Source: Datisca glomerata (lineage: Eukaryota > Streptophyta > Magnoliopsida > Cucurbitales > Datiscaceae). From it: 64,000 bases of DNA. The stretch spans positions 496,001 through 560,000 of the forward strand of contig QANY01011382.1 in NCBI GenBank assembly GCA_003255025.1, read 5' to 3'. Below, in pieces: positions 21,561 to 33,520 of the stretch (its first letter is position 1; every line of letters begins with the position of its first letter). The notes below the pieces were generated by a model. It saw only the letters and a list, made by a program, of their open reading frames with translations, was not told where the DNA came from and made no database searches. A program made the position numbers and the translations under genes.

Positions 21561-22005
21561 CTCTCTCTTCTCTCTCTCATTTATATTACATCTCCAATTC
21601 TTTTTTCTATTCTCTCTATTCTTTAATTTCTATTTGAATTGGTGTGTTCTTCACAAGTACTTCTTTAAACATGGATCTCATTGGGTATGTCTCTTAAAAT
21701 TTATTTTTTACATGTTTGGTTTTTTATTAATATATTATATTATTTACTTTTTGTATCAATTATGTTCAGAAATTAAAGAAAAATGTTGAACATATACACG
21801 TAAAAGTTGTCAAAGTAGCACGTAAACAAGTAAGAACTCGAAACTTTAATTATTATGCTCGTTTATTATCATTTGATATTTTATTAAATTTATAATTAAT
21901 ACTTTCGTTTATGATTTTGTTTACTTTATTTCTTATTGTACTTTACTTTGTAAGCATAAATAAAATAATAAAATTAGTTTTTACTACTATGATCCTGAAA
22001 TAGAG

Positions 22006-24532
22006 ATGGAAAGATATTTCAAAAGAAAATTGACACTAGAACTGTCTTCGCCAACAGAGACAAAAACTGCTAGTTCAGAAATTTTGTTTGAAGAAATCAA
22101 TTTAGCAGAACTCCCAGTAGATTTAGGCATTCAAATGCAAATTTTAAGAACCAATAATGAAGAATATAAAAAAGTCTCAAATTCATATAGCAAGAATTTA
22201 CGAGAAATTCATTTTTTATTAAATATTAGATCGATTCCAAAGGTCGACCTTCTGCCTGATGAGAATAGGTTCAGGCTCTATACGTCCATTTTAGTCTTTT
22301 TTATGGCGCACATCCCATTAAGCCTTAGAGAAATTTTGGTCTTAAGCAGCAGCCAATTCTTCCCCGTATATTCATCAATAAGTTGGATTACCATTCCATT
22401 ATGAGTTCTGGGGTGAAGGACTTCGGCCTCTTTTAAGCAGAATGTAAATTTTAGATTGTAACCCAAATGTTCAAGATCGAGTTCGAATAGCATATTTACA
22501 AATAGTCCCTGTTAGCCTCAAAATCATGATTTTCCTCTAAAAAAATTGGGCTAAAATCAAGAGGATTTAATCCAGCTTGGTTCAATAAATACCCAAATTG
22601 GTTAGAGTAAAACATATCCAAAGATGTTTCATTTTATTTATGTTGTTACCTATTTAAGTCTGAAGTTAGAGAATAAGCAGGAGGTGACTCTTTTGTTGGT
22701 GAAAGATTTTCAAATCGGAAGAAGAAAGAGAAATTGCAAATTCATGTTGGAGCTCTTAATAGTCTTCATAACCAAGCTTGGGCTCAATGTGAAAGTCTAC
22801 TGAACTAAAATGAGCATATTGAGACACGTTTTAGTAGTCATTCAGACCAAGCTCGAAGTGAATATCAAAATCGATTATGTGCATCGATTGATTGTATCTG
22901 GTTCTTTTACGACAAAGGCTTCCATTCCGTGGGCATGATGAATCTAAAGATTTAAAGAACCATGGAACTTTTCTTGAACTTTTATAATTTTCTTGAATTT
23001 TTATGATGGTTATGTGATCATAATAATGATATAAAAGTTGTTTCCTTGAAAAATGCCCCAGAAAATTTGAAATTGATAGCACTTAGCATTCAAAAGGATA
23101 TTGTGAACTGTATTTCAACTGAGATTGCAAGTAATGTTACTAAAATTATTGGTGACAAGCTAGTTTCTATTCACATTGATGAATCTCATAACACATCTTC
23201 CAAGGAGCAGATGACTATTGTATTACGCTATGTGATTAATGGTCATGTAATTGAGAGTTTTGTAAGTATTGTCCATGTCACTAACGCCAATGCTCTCTCA
23301 CTTAAGAAAGCTATTGATAAATTCTTTTCTCGACATAGATTAATCATTTCTAGCTTACAGGGACAAGGTTATGATGGGGCAAGTAATATGCAAGGTGCAT
23401 TTAATGGTCTTAAAGCACTAATTTTGAAGGAAAATGGATGCGCATTTTATATTCATTGCTTTGCCATTAAACTCTAGTTAGCTTTTGTAGTTGTTGCAAA
23501 AAATCATGTAGACATTATAGGTCTCTTTAATTTGGTTGCTAAAGCGGTGAACATTGTTGGAGGTTCACCAAAACGTCGTGACATCCTTTGTGAAAGATGT
23601 GAACATATATTATGACATTATTGTACTTCGGTAATCTTAGTTACCATGTTTCCATATGTAATAGGTGTACTTGAGATCATTATGGAAGAAGGACCCAATT
23701 CTGATTAGAAATATGAAGCAAAAGTTCTACTAAATACAATTCAATCATTTGATTTTGTATTGTACCTACACTTGATGAAAAACATATTGGAGATTACAAG
23801 TGATTTGTCTCAAGCATTGTAAAGAAGAGATTAAAATATTGTGAATGCGGTGAATTTAGATAGACGAAGGTTGCAGTTGATGAGAGAAACAAGATTTGAT
23901 TCTCTACTCACTCAAGTTTATTCATTTTGTGATAAACATGATATTGAAGTTCCTAGCATGGATGCATATTTTTTTTACTACGAGAAGAAAAAGATGTAAT
24001 GCTCACAGCATCACAAATCAACATTACTATCGAGTTAAAATATTTCATGGTGTCATTGATATGTAACTTCAAGAGTTAAAAAATCATTTCAATGAGGCCA
24101 ATACATAATTACTTCTTTGTGTTGCATGTCTAAATCCAAGTGATGGATTTTCTGCTTTTGATAAACAAAAACTTATTCATCTTGCTCAGTTATATTCAAA
24201 AACACTTTCTCCAGTAGTAGTCACAACACTTGAAGATCAACTTGAGAATTACATTATGGATATGAGGTCTGACATTGAGTTCTCAGGATTAAAAGGGATT
24301 GATGAACTTGCACAAAAAATGGTTGAGACAAGAAAAGACTTGTGTACTTGTTGTTGACATTGTCGCTAACCTTGTTGAAACTGCTACAGTAGAGAGGGTG
24401 TTTTTTGCTATGCATATTATCAAGAATCGTTTACACAATCGTATGAGGGATCAATGGATGAACGATAACTTGATTGCATACATTGAGAGATATATATTTG
24501 ATAGTATTGACAATGAGACAATTATGCAATGA
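22006..24532 (+). pseudogene. hAT transposase (TTF-type zinc finger, DUF4371, HAT dimerisation)
   Basis: The start MERYFKRKLTLELSSPTETK (22006) is the classic N-terminus of this plant family. After a foreign insert (22125-22445) the frame resumes with a VRIAYLQ block and a degraded TTF zinc-finger region. A long clean stretch (23046-23477) covers DUF4371, with HIDESHNTSSKEQMTIVLRY, GYDGASNMQGAFNGL and HCFAIKL. The RNase-H-like region continues in pieces, and the C-terminal HAT dimerisation segment (24299-24532) has ETATVERVFFAM and NRLHNRMRDQWMNDNL. Multiple stops between 22500 and 24290 make it inactive. Such transposases cut out hAT elements and join them to 8-bp-staggered targets. Confidence 0.88.
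22125..22445. other. About 320-bp insert inside the hAT transposase
   Basis: The transposase code breaks after NLAELPVDLG and resumes at a DRVRIAYLQ segment, where the family normally has only about 20 residues between. The intervening DNA carries a longer minus-strand frame (22278-22493) including EYTGKNWLLLKTKISLRLNG, which I cannot identify. It may be a captured gene fragment. Confidence 0.6.
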
Positions 24533-24680
24533 TTTTAAAATATGAAAACTCGTCGATGACAGTTATAAATATAGCAACGAACATTGAAAATAATATCATT
24601 CTTGAGACTTTTATATTTATAGATATTTTATTTTATATTATAAGTGCCATAAATGAAAGTTCTTCGCCCCTGAGTACCAT

Positions 24681-25812
24681 AAAATTTATATTTTCGTAAT
24701 TTTCCATTGCTCTAAATGTTGCAACGCATTGTATTATATTGAATTGATCTATTTGATTTACTCTTTATCTTCTGAATTTTATTTATATAAATATAATTGG
24801 TTAATTAGAATTCAGAGAGCTATAACTACAGTAAAAACTAATAATAATGAGCATTATTAATTATAATATAACTAAAATTATTTATCTAAAGTTTAATCTA
24901 AATACATTATAAAGACTCGTTAGTATTTAAAGACTCAGATCCACAATACACAAACAATTTCAAAATGCAAGACTTCAATTAATTTTTTTTTGCTATTGGA
25001 GAAAAAACATGGATATATGAACACTAATAGGTTCGCATAAATAGAACCATAGATCCCATTAATGAATGGGTGTGAATCTTAAGAAGTAATATGTAAATAT
25101 ATTAATAGGTTCGCTTAGATTTTTATAAATTCATGATATTAAATTTCATGAAGGGGTGTGAATCTCAAAAAGTAATATGTAAATAGATTAATTGATAATT
25201 TATGAAAAATAACCAACAATCAATCATTCAAAGGGTGTGAATTTCCAAAATTAATACATAAATTTGTTAATTAATTTATGAAAAGTAACAAATAATACAG
25301 CACCATTTTTTATTCTAAGGTTATTTTGGGAAATGTAAGAATAATTGTTCGAAAAAAGCGTCCAAAAACGTTTCTCCATTGATTGTGCCTTTTAATATAT
25401 TATACATTATAGATAAATTTATATTATGATATAAACTTCACAATATATTAACGATAAGATAATATGATATTAAAATTTAAGTAGGATTTACTGATATTAA
25501 ATAAAAATAGAATTAAATAGAAGATTAACAGTAAGATAATAATATATTAATATTTATCGATTATATGCTAATACAAAATATCCGGTTACGATATAAATGT
25601 TAATAATATATTAACAATCATTTAATATGGTATTAATGTTTTATTTTAAATTATTCATATTGAATAAATAGAGTATTGGCATCAAATCTATGGTATTTAT
25701 GACATAGTATGATACTAATATATGATATTAATGTCATAATATATAAATATTAACAATATATTAACCTTCAGTTAATATGATATTAACATTTATTTAGGAT
25801 TACATTAATATA
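24681..25812. other. AT-rich intergenic DNA with degenerate repeats
   Basis: Three diverged copies of a unit of about 80 bp headed by gggtgtgaatcttaagaagt (25067), ggggtgtgaatctcaaaaag (25152) and gggtgtgaatttccaaaatt (25231), then sequence rich in gatattaa phrases. No gene. Confidence 0.6.
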
Positions 25813-25848
25813 CTAGATCAATGGCACGCGCGCCGCACATGTTATTTC
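25813..25848 (-). mobile_element. Helitron 3' terminus (hairpin plus CTAG)
   Basis: Minus strand: a GC-rich palindromic stretch tgcggcgcgcgtgcc followed by attgatCTAG and then T. GC-rich hairpin about 8-12 bases upstream of CTAG/T is diagnostic. Confidence 0.72.
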
Positions 25849-25984
25849 TAATTAGTATTAATTTTACTTACATGACTTTAAATCTTTATGTTTATAGTAT
25901 CATCATATAAAACAAAGCATTAAAGAAAAAAACATCTTATTATATGAGTACTTCTTTATTTACAATATTTTTTGTATAATGCCC

Positions 25985-27790
25985 ATCCTCCGATTTCACT
26001 AAAATCTTTGTCGTCTCCATTGAAATTCCTCTTGAAAGCGCTACATATAATGTCCATGAGAGAACACATGTTGATGGAGATACACTCCAACATAAGGGAT
26101 TGTCTATTACACTCTAAATAAGGGATTGTCTATCATTGTGCCTTATTGATGGTCATTGCAAAAGAAAGACGTACTGAAAATTATTTCCTTGTAAATTTGA
26201 ACGGATACCCATCATGACTTGCAAGACTTAACAGGATCCGTCGAAGGAAAACATGTTTACAGCATATTGTCCAATGGTTATTTCTACGTGAATGGCGTGA
26301 TTTTTAAATTCATGACAAACCATTCTAGTTCCATTACAAAGACCATTAGATGGGTCTAAGTTCCTAAATAGCATAATTGGACAATTTTTTTTAAGACTAA
26401 TCCGTAAGGAGGTACTCATTTGGCAACAATGTATTGAGAAATTCTTGCTGATAGTAATTATTTGTATCATTAACAGCTTCATCATAGCTCATGAGTTCTT
26501 TGGTTTCTCTAGGAAAAAGACCAATCATTATTTCATTGATTTGATCAACATATTCATTCGTTGTTGAGAGGATTGCTCATTGAGTCATGTATTCTGAGGA
26601 AGTAGTTCATGAGTTGCTAGGCTTGGAAACACTAAATTGATTAAATTTGGCATTGAAGATGCCTCATTATCTCCTGCAATCACCATCTCTTCTGGGAGGC
26701 TAATAAAGTCCTCTTTATTGTTGTGTTCCACTCCATTCCCAATATGTAAAAGAAATTTTGCAGACATTCATCATTTTGTGCTCTCATATTTCTTTTTAGT
26801 TGTAATTTTTCCATTTTCTCCTAGAGGTATGATCGTAATAAAAAATTTCAACAGTTTGTTGCCTTGTGCCTCTCGGAACTACTAGGAGAACTTGACGAAA
26901 ATCTCCTCTGAAAATAAAAACTTTTCCTCCAAACGATTCTTTGTTATCCATTATATCCCTTAAAGTTCTATCAACGGCTTCGATGGTGAATTTTTTTGCC
27001 ATTGGTGCTTCATCCCATATAATTATTTTTGCATGTAGAAATAATTCTGCCCTTCTACTTTGCTTTGATATCTTACAATTTGTTGATTCATTGGTCTATA
27101 ATGTGATGTTGAGCCAAGAATGAGTTGTTCGTCTTCCAGGCATTATAGATGCTACTACGCCTGTGGTTGTCATTGCTAGTGCTATCATTCCACTTGATCT
27201 TATATTAGCAAGTAATGAACGATAATACAAATGTTCCCCCTGGACCATCAACAAAAAACACTTGTTGCTATGAACATGTTCAAGTATGACATTATATGCA
27301 TGCTTCTAGTCATCATTTAATCATGAAATTGCCTGGATATCTTCTTCTAAGATCTCAATTGATACTTCATTTTGTATATCCTTCATGTCCATTGAGTTTG
27401 CATTAGAAGATAAGGAACTTAACTTTGGCAAGTCAAAACAATCCAATCTTTTTCCCACAGAATGGATGAAAATTTACGTCTTTCAAAGTGTGTTGTATTT
27501 GAAACTCTACAGAATCTACATTTTCTCTCCTATAGTCTTCAGACAACATGTCAAAGTATGATCCCATAATTTCCTAACATCAGTGGGCTTACAATGAACC
27601 ACCAATGTGGAGAACAATCTTTGAAATGCATACGACATCTCAAACGTAACAGCTTCATCAGGACATTCAATGACATTTTTATCATTTTCGAGAGGCTCTC
27701 TTTTTTGCACGACTTCCTTGAATGTGGAATAGTTTATGCCATTAACATTCAACAAAAAATCAAAGGACTTATGGCCCCCTGACGTGATTC
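25985..27790 (-). pseudogene. Helitron PIF1-like helicase domain
   Basis: Minus strand, N to C: a linker ending NVNGINYSTFKEVVQKREPL and LWDHTL (27516-27755); the Walker A region reading VDGPGGTFVLSF (about 27225-27262), which lacks the GKT/TGK triplet and hence the essential lysine; LLANIRSSGMIAL in the next frame; Walker B IIIWDEAPMAKKF (about 27000-27040); the GDFRQVLLVVPRG block (26796-27002); LPEEMVIAGDN (26585-26767); KKNCPIMLFRNLDPSNGLCN (26228-26485); and a terminal VYLHQHVFSHG / SRG-like end near 26000-26100. The family unwinds DNA 5'-3' during rolling-circle-like Helitron transposition. With the Walker lysine lost and several frameshifts it cannot hydrolyse ATP. Confidence 0.85.
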
Positions 27791-29569
27791 AACAACGTAA
27801 GTAATACCTTTCACCTTCACTTGGATTTGCTCCTGCAATATGTGATATAACTTACCCTATTTTTAGAATTGTCTATAAATGAATTTCTTTATCCCATACA
27901 CGATGTTCTAGAAATTCGTTATACATAAAAGCGCTTGCTTTTTCATGCTTCTTATACATCTCAAAATATTATGTCAACATTGTTCTTGATGTGTGGTCCC
28001 AATGAATAACTCGCTCTAAATTTTGATTCTCCCAATAAGAAACCGTTTGTTGATTTGGAAGATGAAGTTGGAGGTTAATCACAGATGGAGACATTTCATT
28101 TAACCTGAAATCATAGATCCTCCATAATGCTTCTTGTGCAGATATCCATCTTGCATCTTGAAAATATCGACTGTTATCAAAAGTCTTATTCCCGACAGAT
28201 ACCTACAATTGTGGATATTATGATGATTAGAGAATTAGTGAATATTGTTTAAATATGATTGTATTTTCTTGGAAACTAAAGTTTCAGTATTTTAATAAAT
28301 ATTTGTTGTGATCAAGTTTTTTTTAATATGCATGGTTATAGAACAAAGTTTAAGATCATTGAATACATTTTTGGTTAAATTCTTTTGTAATACATTTATC
28401 ACTATAAAAGTAAGGTTGTGTTATGACCTGTCTTCTATCTTTGCTTCTCTTATATATTGGATATCCATCTTTTCCTGGCATTGTTTTTTAGGAAAATGAC
28501 CTAGGATATTTGAATATGCAACCTCCATTTATCATGCAAGGACTTCTCTTATTATTGTCTCTGCAAGGTTCATGTAGCATATGACTTACTACTACATTAA
28601 AAAGAGGAAACTATGTTCCTTCATTAGGAATATCCGCACGAACATACCTATCATATTGATCAGCGCTGTTAATTTTGCAATCACGTTGCAAATATTAACA
28701 TGTGAGCATGTGGGAGCCCTCTTTTTTGAAATTCAATAACATATATATATGCTGCAACCTTTCCAAAAATCTCTTTCTTTAGTATCTGACCTTTTATGTG
28801 ACGCCCCGATCCCCGAGGATTAAACATACGTGTAATTTCACAATTTTGAAATCTCCAATTCAAAACAAACCCAAATTTTGAGAAAATTCTCAAACTGAAA
28901 ATTCTTAATTTACCCATGATGGAAAACCTCTGACCTTAAATAGCGGAAGCATTAAACTTATTCATGATCGGAATCTTAATCATAAAAATAGTGGAACCGA
29001 TAAAGTGTCTTAAATGCATAATTAATAAAACCTCAAAAAACTGAATTAAATTCTAAAATAACGTCAAAACTTGAAATCCATAATCCATGAAACTTTATCT
29101 CATGATAATTCGTAGAAAATCATATCGTAAAATAAACTACTTGAATAACCAAGTTTAACAGAACACGTTTTCCTAAGTTTTAAATCAAATCATAAACTGA
29201 AAACATAAATTCATCTGATCTAACTGGTTATGGTAGTCTCCCACTCATGTTGCTCGCCATCACCATATGCATCATAAATAACTGTGGGGGAATGAGTATT
29301 TTAAAATACTCAGTAAGCAAACTCACATAATAACATGCATCCATATATCATAAATGCAATCATGACATAACATAACTGAACTTGACACATATCATAAATG
29401 AAATAAAAAATAATGTACTTGATCATGACATGGCTTAACATAGCACGCAAATAACACGTGTCTCAAACAGATTCATTTAACAATCTTAATCATATCTTGG
29501 TTTGTCATATCCTCTAGTTAACAACCTAATCAGAACTGATCACACGTTAACTGAAACACATCATGATGA

Positions 29570-29790
29570 ATAGGGCGACGAAACAGATGGCACCCATCGG
29601 GTGACGAAACAGATGACACTCATTGGGTGACAGAACAGATGGCACTCATAGGTGACGAAAAACGTGAACAAATGGCACCTCATGAGTGATGGAAAATATT
29701 TACAGATGACACCCAATGAATGACCAAAACGTGAACAGATGACACCCTATGTGTGACGAAGCATGAACAGATGACACCCCATTCGTTTAA
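29570..29790 (+). repeat. Minisatellite within the solo LTR
   Basis: Seven to eight degenerate units of about 27-32 bp, pattern gtgacgaaacagatgacactc plus spacer. The same array is at 18448-18600 in the older LTR copy, so it belongs to the LTR family. Confidence 0.85.
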
Positions 29791-30559
29791 CAGAACATAA
29801 CGTGAACAGTTCTGATTTCTTGTTAACTAAAGGTCATGCTTAAGTTCATATTTTGCTTAATTACCACTTGAATGAATTAACCTCATAACTTGCACAATCC
29901 AACGTATGACAATAATTAATCATATAATGCATACTGATACATATAACACAATCAAACATGATAACATACTGACGTAAAATCAGTCATACTCATACATTTA
30001 TATCATGATAGTCACATTAATAGCTGACAATAATCAATTTCTAAAGTGTTAACCAAATATAATAATTATTGAAAAATATTTAAACAGATAATCAATACAT
30101 GATACGATTACACATCGTTATATAAGTCAATTTACACAAACATACATATGAATGTAACATGCTTATAGACAATTAAAGCTGAAGAGAATAGCTCATATTA
30201 CATTTATCACATGTGGGTCACATTACAATGTAGATTCACTTACTCAAGCATATATATATTTATCACACATGGGTCACATTACGATATAAATTTACTTACA
30301 TAAAGCATATACATTTATAACAACAGGAGTCACACCATTATATAAGCCCACTTACCTAGAACGAAGTCGGAAAATAATATATCGGGTCCAGAGTCAAAAG
30401 ATAAAGCTTCGGGTCAAATGGTTCAAACCGCGCTGGTTCGGACCAGTCCGGTTCGATTTTATCTGATGGACTGGTTCAGACCGGTCCGAGTAAGCTAAAC
30501 CGGTTCGGTTCATGATGAATCTGTTCAGGACAGAGCAACTGGGTGCAAGACCCAGTTGC

Positions 30560-31130
30560 AGAATAGAAAGCACGAGATAGGGAGGGGAGAGAGAGAAAAA
30601 ATGAGAAGGAGAGAGAAACAAATAGGGGAAGAGAAACAGTGAGGGAAACTGAGAGGGGAAGAGAGGAGGGATGTAGAGAGAAGTAGAGAGAGACAAAGAT
30701 AGAGAGAGAAACAGAGGACGAGAGAAAGGAAAATAGAGGGAAGGGGAATATGAGCCTCGGTGATAAACCACCGGTGATGGCAAAAGCAAAGGGAGAGAGA
30801 AAGAAAGAAGAAGGATGCAGAGAGAATCAGAGAGACAGAAAATGAGAGAGAGAGAGAGAGAGAACGAGAAGGAGAAAGAAATAGAGATGGGAAAGAAAAG
30901 AAAAATAGTGAGGGAATGAAGAAAGAGCAAGGGGATAGATGAGATAGAAAAACAGAGGGAGGAAGGGAGAGCAACAAAGGGTTACAGAGAAGCAGAGGAA
31001 AAGAAAAGAGAAAAATAGAGAGGGGAAGAAACAGGGAGAGGAAGACAAAGCAATGACGAGAAAAAGAGATAAAAACAGAGAGAGAAAGAGATTAAAGAAA
31101 GAAAGAGAAGATTACCCAAATTCAATTAGA
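30560..31130 (+). repeat. Long purine (GA-rich) tract in the solo LTR
   Basis: Nearly 570 bases of almost pure purine on the plus strand (gagagagaaa, ggaagaga motifs). The overlapping minus-strand frames are Ser/Leu/Phe-rich artefacts of this composition. The TATA-like tatatatatat at about 31240-31252 lies just after it. Confidence 0.85.
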
Positions 31131-33520
31131 GAGAGATCAACGAAGGAGAAGAGTTGCTGGCCTGCAGGTGGCTGCGCTAGGGTGGAGAGTCTGCGAGGGG
31201 GAGGAGAGGGCTGCGAGAGAAGAAGTTGTTGTTTTGGAATATATATATATATATAATAGGTTAAAGGTTGGTTTAGGGTGTATATGCATGTAGTGTGAGT
31301 GATTTTTAATTGAGGGTTGAGATTGCCTAATCAAGAATAAAATAGGGTTAGGGTAAAACTAGGGTTTATATAAGCATATGGTGTGGGTGAGCTAAAATTT
31401 TATAATATAAATTAAAATTCTTTTAAAATTGAATAATTGAAATTTAAACTAAACTATATATAATTAAAATTATTTTACCAAAATTACAAATAATCACTTT
31501 TTAAAATCAAATTTTAAATTCACTCTATCTTTTAAATCAATTTTATAAAAATGCCCATTTACGAAGGGTCGGGATATTACATTTTAGGTCCATTAATTTC
31601 CCCTAAAGACTCTTGAAGTAAGATCTGGTCTATCTTAAGTCCGTTGTCCTTCTCTGAGTTGGTCTTTAATTTATTTCCATTCAGCATTACATGTCATTGT
31701 TAAAAAATGTCTAGTTTTTGAAATCATTGTACTGATGTCATAGCATCCAAATATCAACGACACATATCTCTCAACCCTCAACAAATGATGTTGGAAGAAC
31801 AATTCTTTTTCCAACTTTATCTCCTTGTGTTTCACCAGCATTTACGATATCAACAATACCTTGATAAAGTTCTAAGCGAATGTGGGACTGTTGTGTTTTG
31901 AAGAAATCCAATCTTGTTGTTTCTAATTTTATATACATATCCATGTCATATTGTTGAAGAAGTCGTCCAACTAGAAGAATAATTGATTTCATAGAAGGTC
32001 AAATTTGTAATCTATAGCAATAATATTCTCTACAGGATAATTTTGCTAAACTTTTCTTAGAAACTCCTGTAAGTTATATAAATATTTTCGTTATGAAGTT
32101 AAAAAAGTTAAAATAAACAAATTACTACACAATAATTTAATATGTCTTTAATTAATAAGGATACCTTGTCGTTTATTCCTCAAAACCTCCTCTGCAGAGA
32201 TGAAATTTTGAACACCTTGAAGGCTTTCGATTTTACTCCCATTAGAATCACTAATGTTATATTATGTCGCTCGTCTTTCTATGTTTTGATGCCAACCTAC
32301 CTCCCCGTTTGGAAAAAGAATCGGATACTAAAGAGAGTCACAATAACTAAAGTAGTGTTGTATCCTATGCTTGTTTCCAAAATGTGCATGTAGCCCGATA
32401 TCTCTTTCAAATGATATATTATTGTTGTTTCCCTCAATCCAAATAGCAGCAACTTGATTCATTGTAGGTGACTTATAAACACATTGATCTACACTCATGT
32501 TGCTAGAAATGTGAATGTGGATATCTTCAATTGTCGAAATATCTTTCAAGTTCTGGAAAAATCGAGCATATGGATTATCTTGTATAACTCTCATCAATCT
32601 TTCTACAATTCGCTCGTTTAAACTAGCATCGTGCAATATGTCAATTCAATTTTACAGTTCATTCTCACTATCATAAAAATACAATTGGAAGTTTATTGGA
32701 TGATCTTTGGGTAAAATAGATGGTAGATCATGATAGATTTTTCATTGCGCTCTAAATGTATATACTCCTTTACTTGAGGAGGCGAGAGTTTGATCTAACT
32801 TCACACCAAATTAAGTGAAAGAAAATATACTACTATAAGCTTTGATTTTTTTTTGAACAATATACCTTCTTCAGACTGCGAAGTAAACAGATCATATAAG
32901 TCATGTGAAACTTCATTCTCAGTAAGGTATACATTGATATTGTTTGAACAAGCGAATGTTATTTTCAGAAAATATGCAACATGCATAAAAATTTTGCTAT
33001 AAAAGTTGAACTGGAACATACTTGCCCATTATAACAACAAAATGCTGGAGGTTCATGTTCGAATTTAATTGCAATGCAATGTGTGGATGAAGGTATGCAA
33101 TCTAATTCATGGATAGGAGAATGAAATGAAGTGTTTGAAGTGTTTCCTATATAAGTTGAATAAGTTAAAGAAATAATACATTTCCATATAATAATGTTGT
33201 TCTTTTGAAAGGAAATATCTAAAATTACTATAAAAAAGTATAGATTACCTTCACATTCTTATTCATTTATGTGAGCTACCATAAATAAATCCTTTTTAGT
33301 CTTTTTCCGACTCTGACTAATTTCTCGCATGTGTCTATTTTTGTAAAAAAATTGGTTTAGCTTTTGTTTTAAGTGTAAATACTAAGCCGCATTGATTAAT
33401 ATTTTTTTTGGCTTTCGATATTTTTTTTAGTTGCTTTAGATCATTTTTATCTCTTCCTTCGCTCTCTTCTCTACGTGTCCTATCTATTATTCCTTTATAT
33501 TTCCTTCAAAAATTTTGGCT

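Larger units (their letters stand above)
20947..24672 (+). mobile_element. hAT transposon, decayed autonomous copy
   Basis: Left end CAGGGGCAAATTTGCCC (20947) and right end ...TTCGCCCCTG (24672) form the usual hAT terminal inverted repeat (7 bp perfect). Flanking 8-mers agtacaac (20939-20946) and agtaccat (24673-24680) match at 6 of 8 positions, as expected for an old hAT 8-bp duplication. The element contains a minisatellite leader and one transposase gene of the TTF-type/DUF4371-HAT-dimer class, all on the plus strand. Confidence 0.85.
28797..31581 (+). mobile_element. Solo LTR (2785 bp) with perfect 5-bp target duplication
   Basis: Starts TGTGACGCCCCGATCC and ends GGGTCGGGATATTACA, which are imperfect inverted repeats with TG...CA ends. 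It is flanked by TTTTA at 28792-28796 and 31582-31586. Removing the LTR and one TTTTA restores the Helitron Rep frame, confirming the boundaries. No internal region or second LTR is present, so it formed by recombination between two LTRs. Contains a minisatellite (29570-29790) and a long purine-rich stretch. Large LTRs of this type belong to Ty3/gypsy elements, but no protein is here to prove it. Confidence 0.9.
27791..33500 (-). pseudogene. Helitron Rep (HUH endonuclease) domain, interrupted by solo LTR
   Basis: N-terminal basic region near 33270-33500 (REISQSRKKTKKD), a Cys/His cluster with FEHEPPAFCCYNGQ (33020-33070), then YLTENEVSHDLYDLF (32880-32950), the Helitron_like_N block with NQVAAIWIEGNNN (32328-32636) and RLLQQYDMDMYIKLETTRL (31771-31992). 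Code resumes left of the solo LTR with GQILKKEIFGKVAAYIYVIE and the HUH motif GLPHAHMLIF (about 28690-28725). Further left come a PIYKR segment and DARWISAQEALWRIYDF (about 28100-28190). I could not find the two-tyrosine KYxxKY motif expected between these; that interval (about 28200-28430) is AT-rich and non-coding. HUH proteins nick and join single-stranded DNA. Confidence 0.85.
25813..33520 (-). mobile_element. Helitron, decayed autonomous copy split by a solo LTR
   Basis: The 3' terminus (CTAG) is at 25813 on the minus strand. A single Rep-helicase gene runs from about 33500 down to about 25985 and is interrupted by the 2785-bp solo LTR at 28797-31581. The 5' TC terminus was not identified and may lie to the right of 33520; I give the end of recognisable code as a minimum. 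Without the LTR the gene would be about 4.7 kb, the normal size range. Confidence 0.8.

Noticed and set aside
21101..21580. Long minus-strand frames made of Arg/Glu/Gly/Thr/Trp repeats
   Set aside because: They are translations of the CT/aagttgtag minisatellite; three frames are open at once because the repeat lacks stops.
30394..31048. Ser/Leu/Phe-rich minus-strand frames of up to 178 codons
   Set aside because: They lie on the complement of a purine-rich tract in the solo LTR; composition alone explains the open frames.
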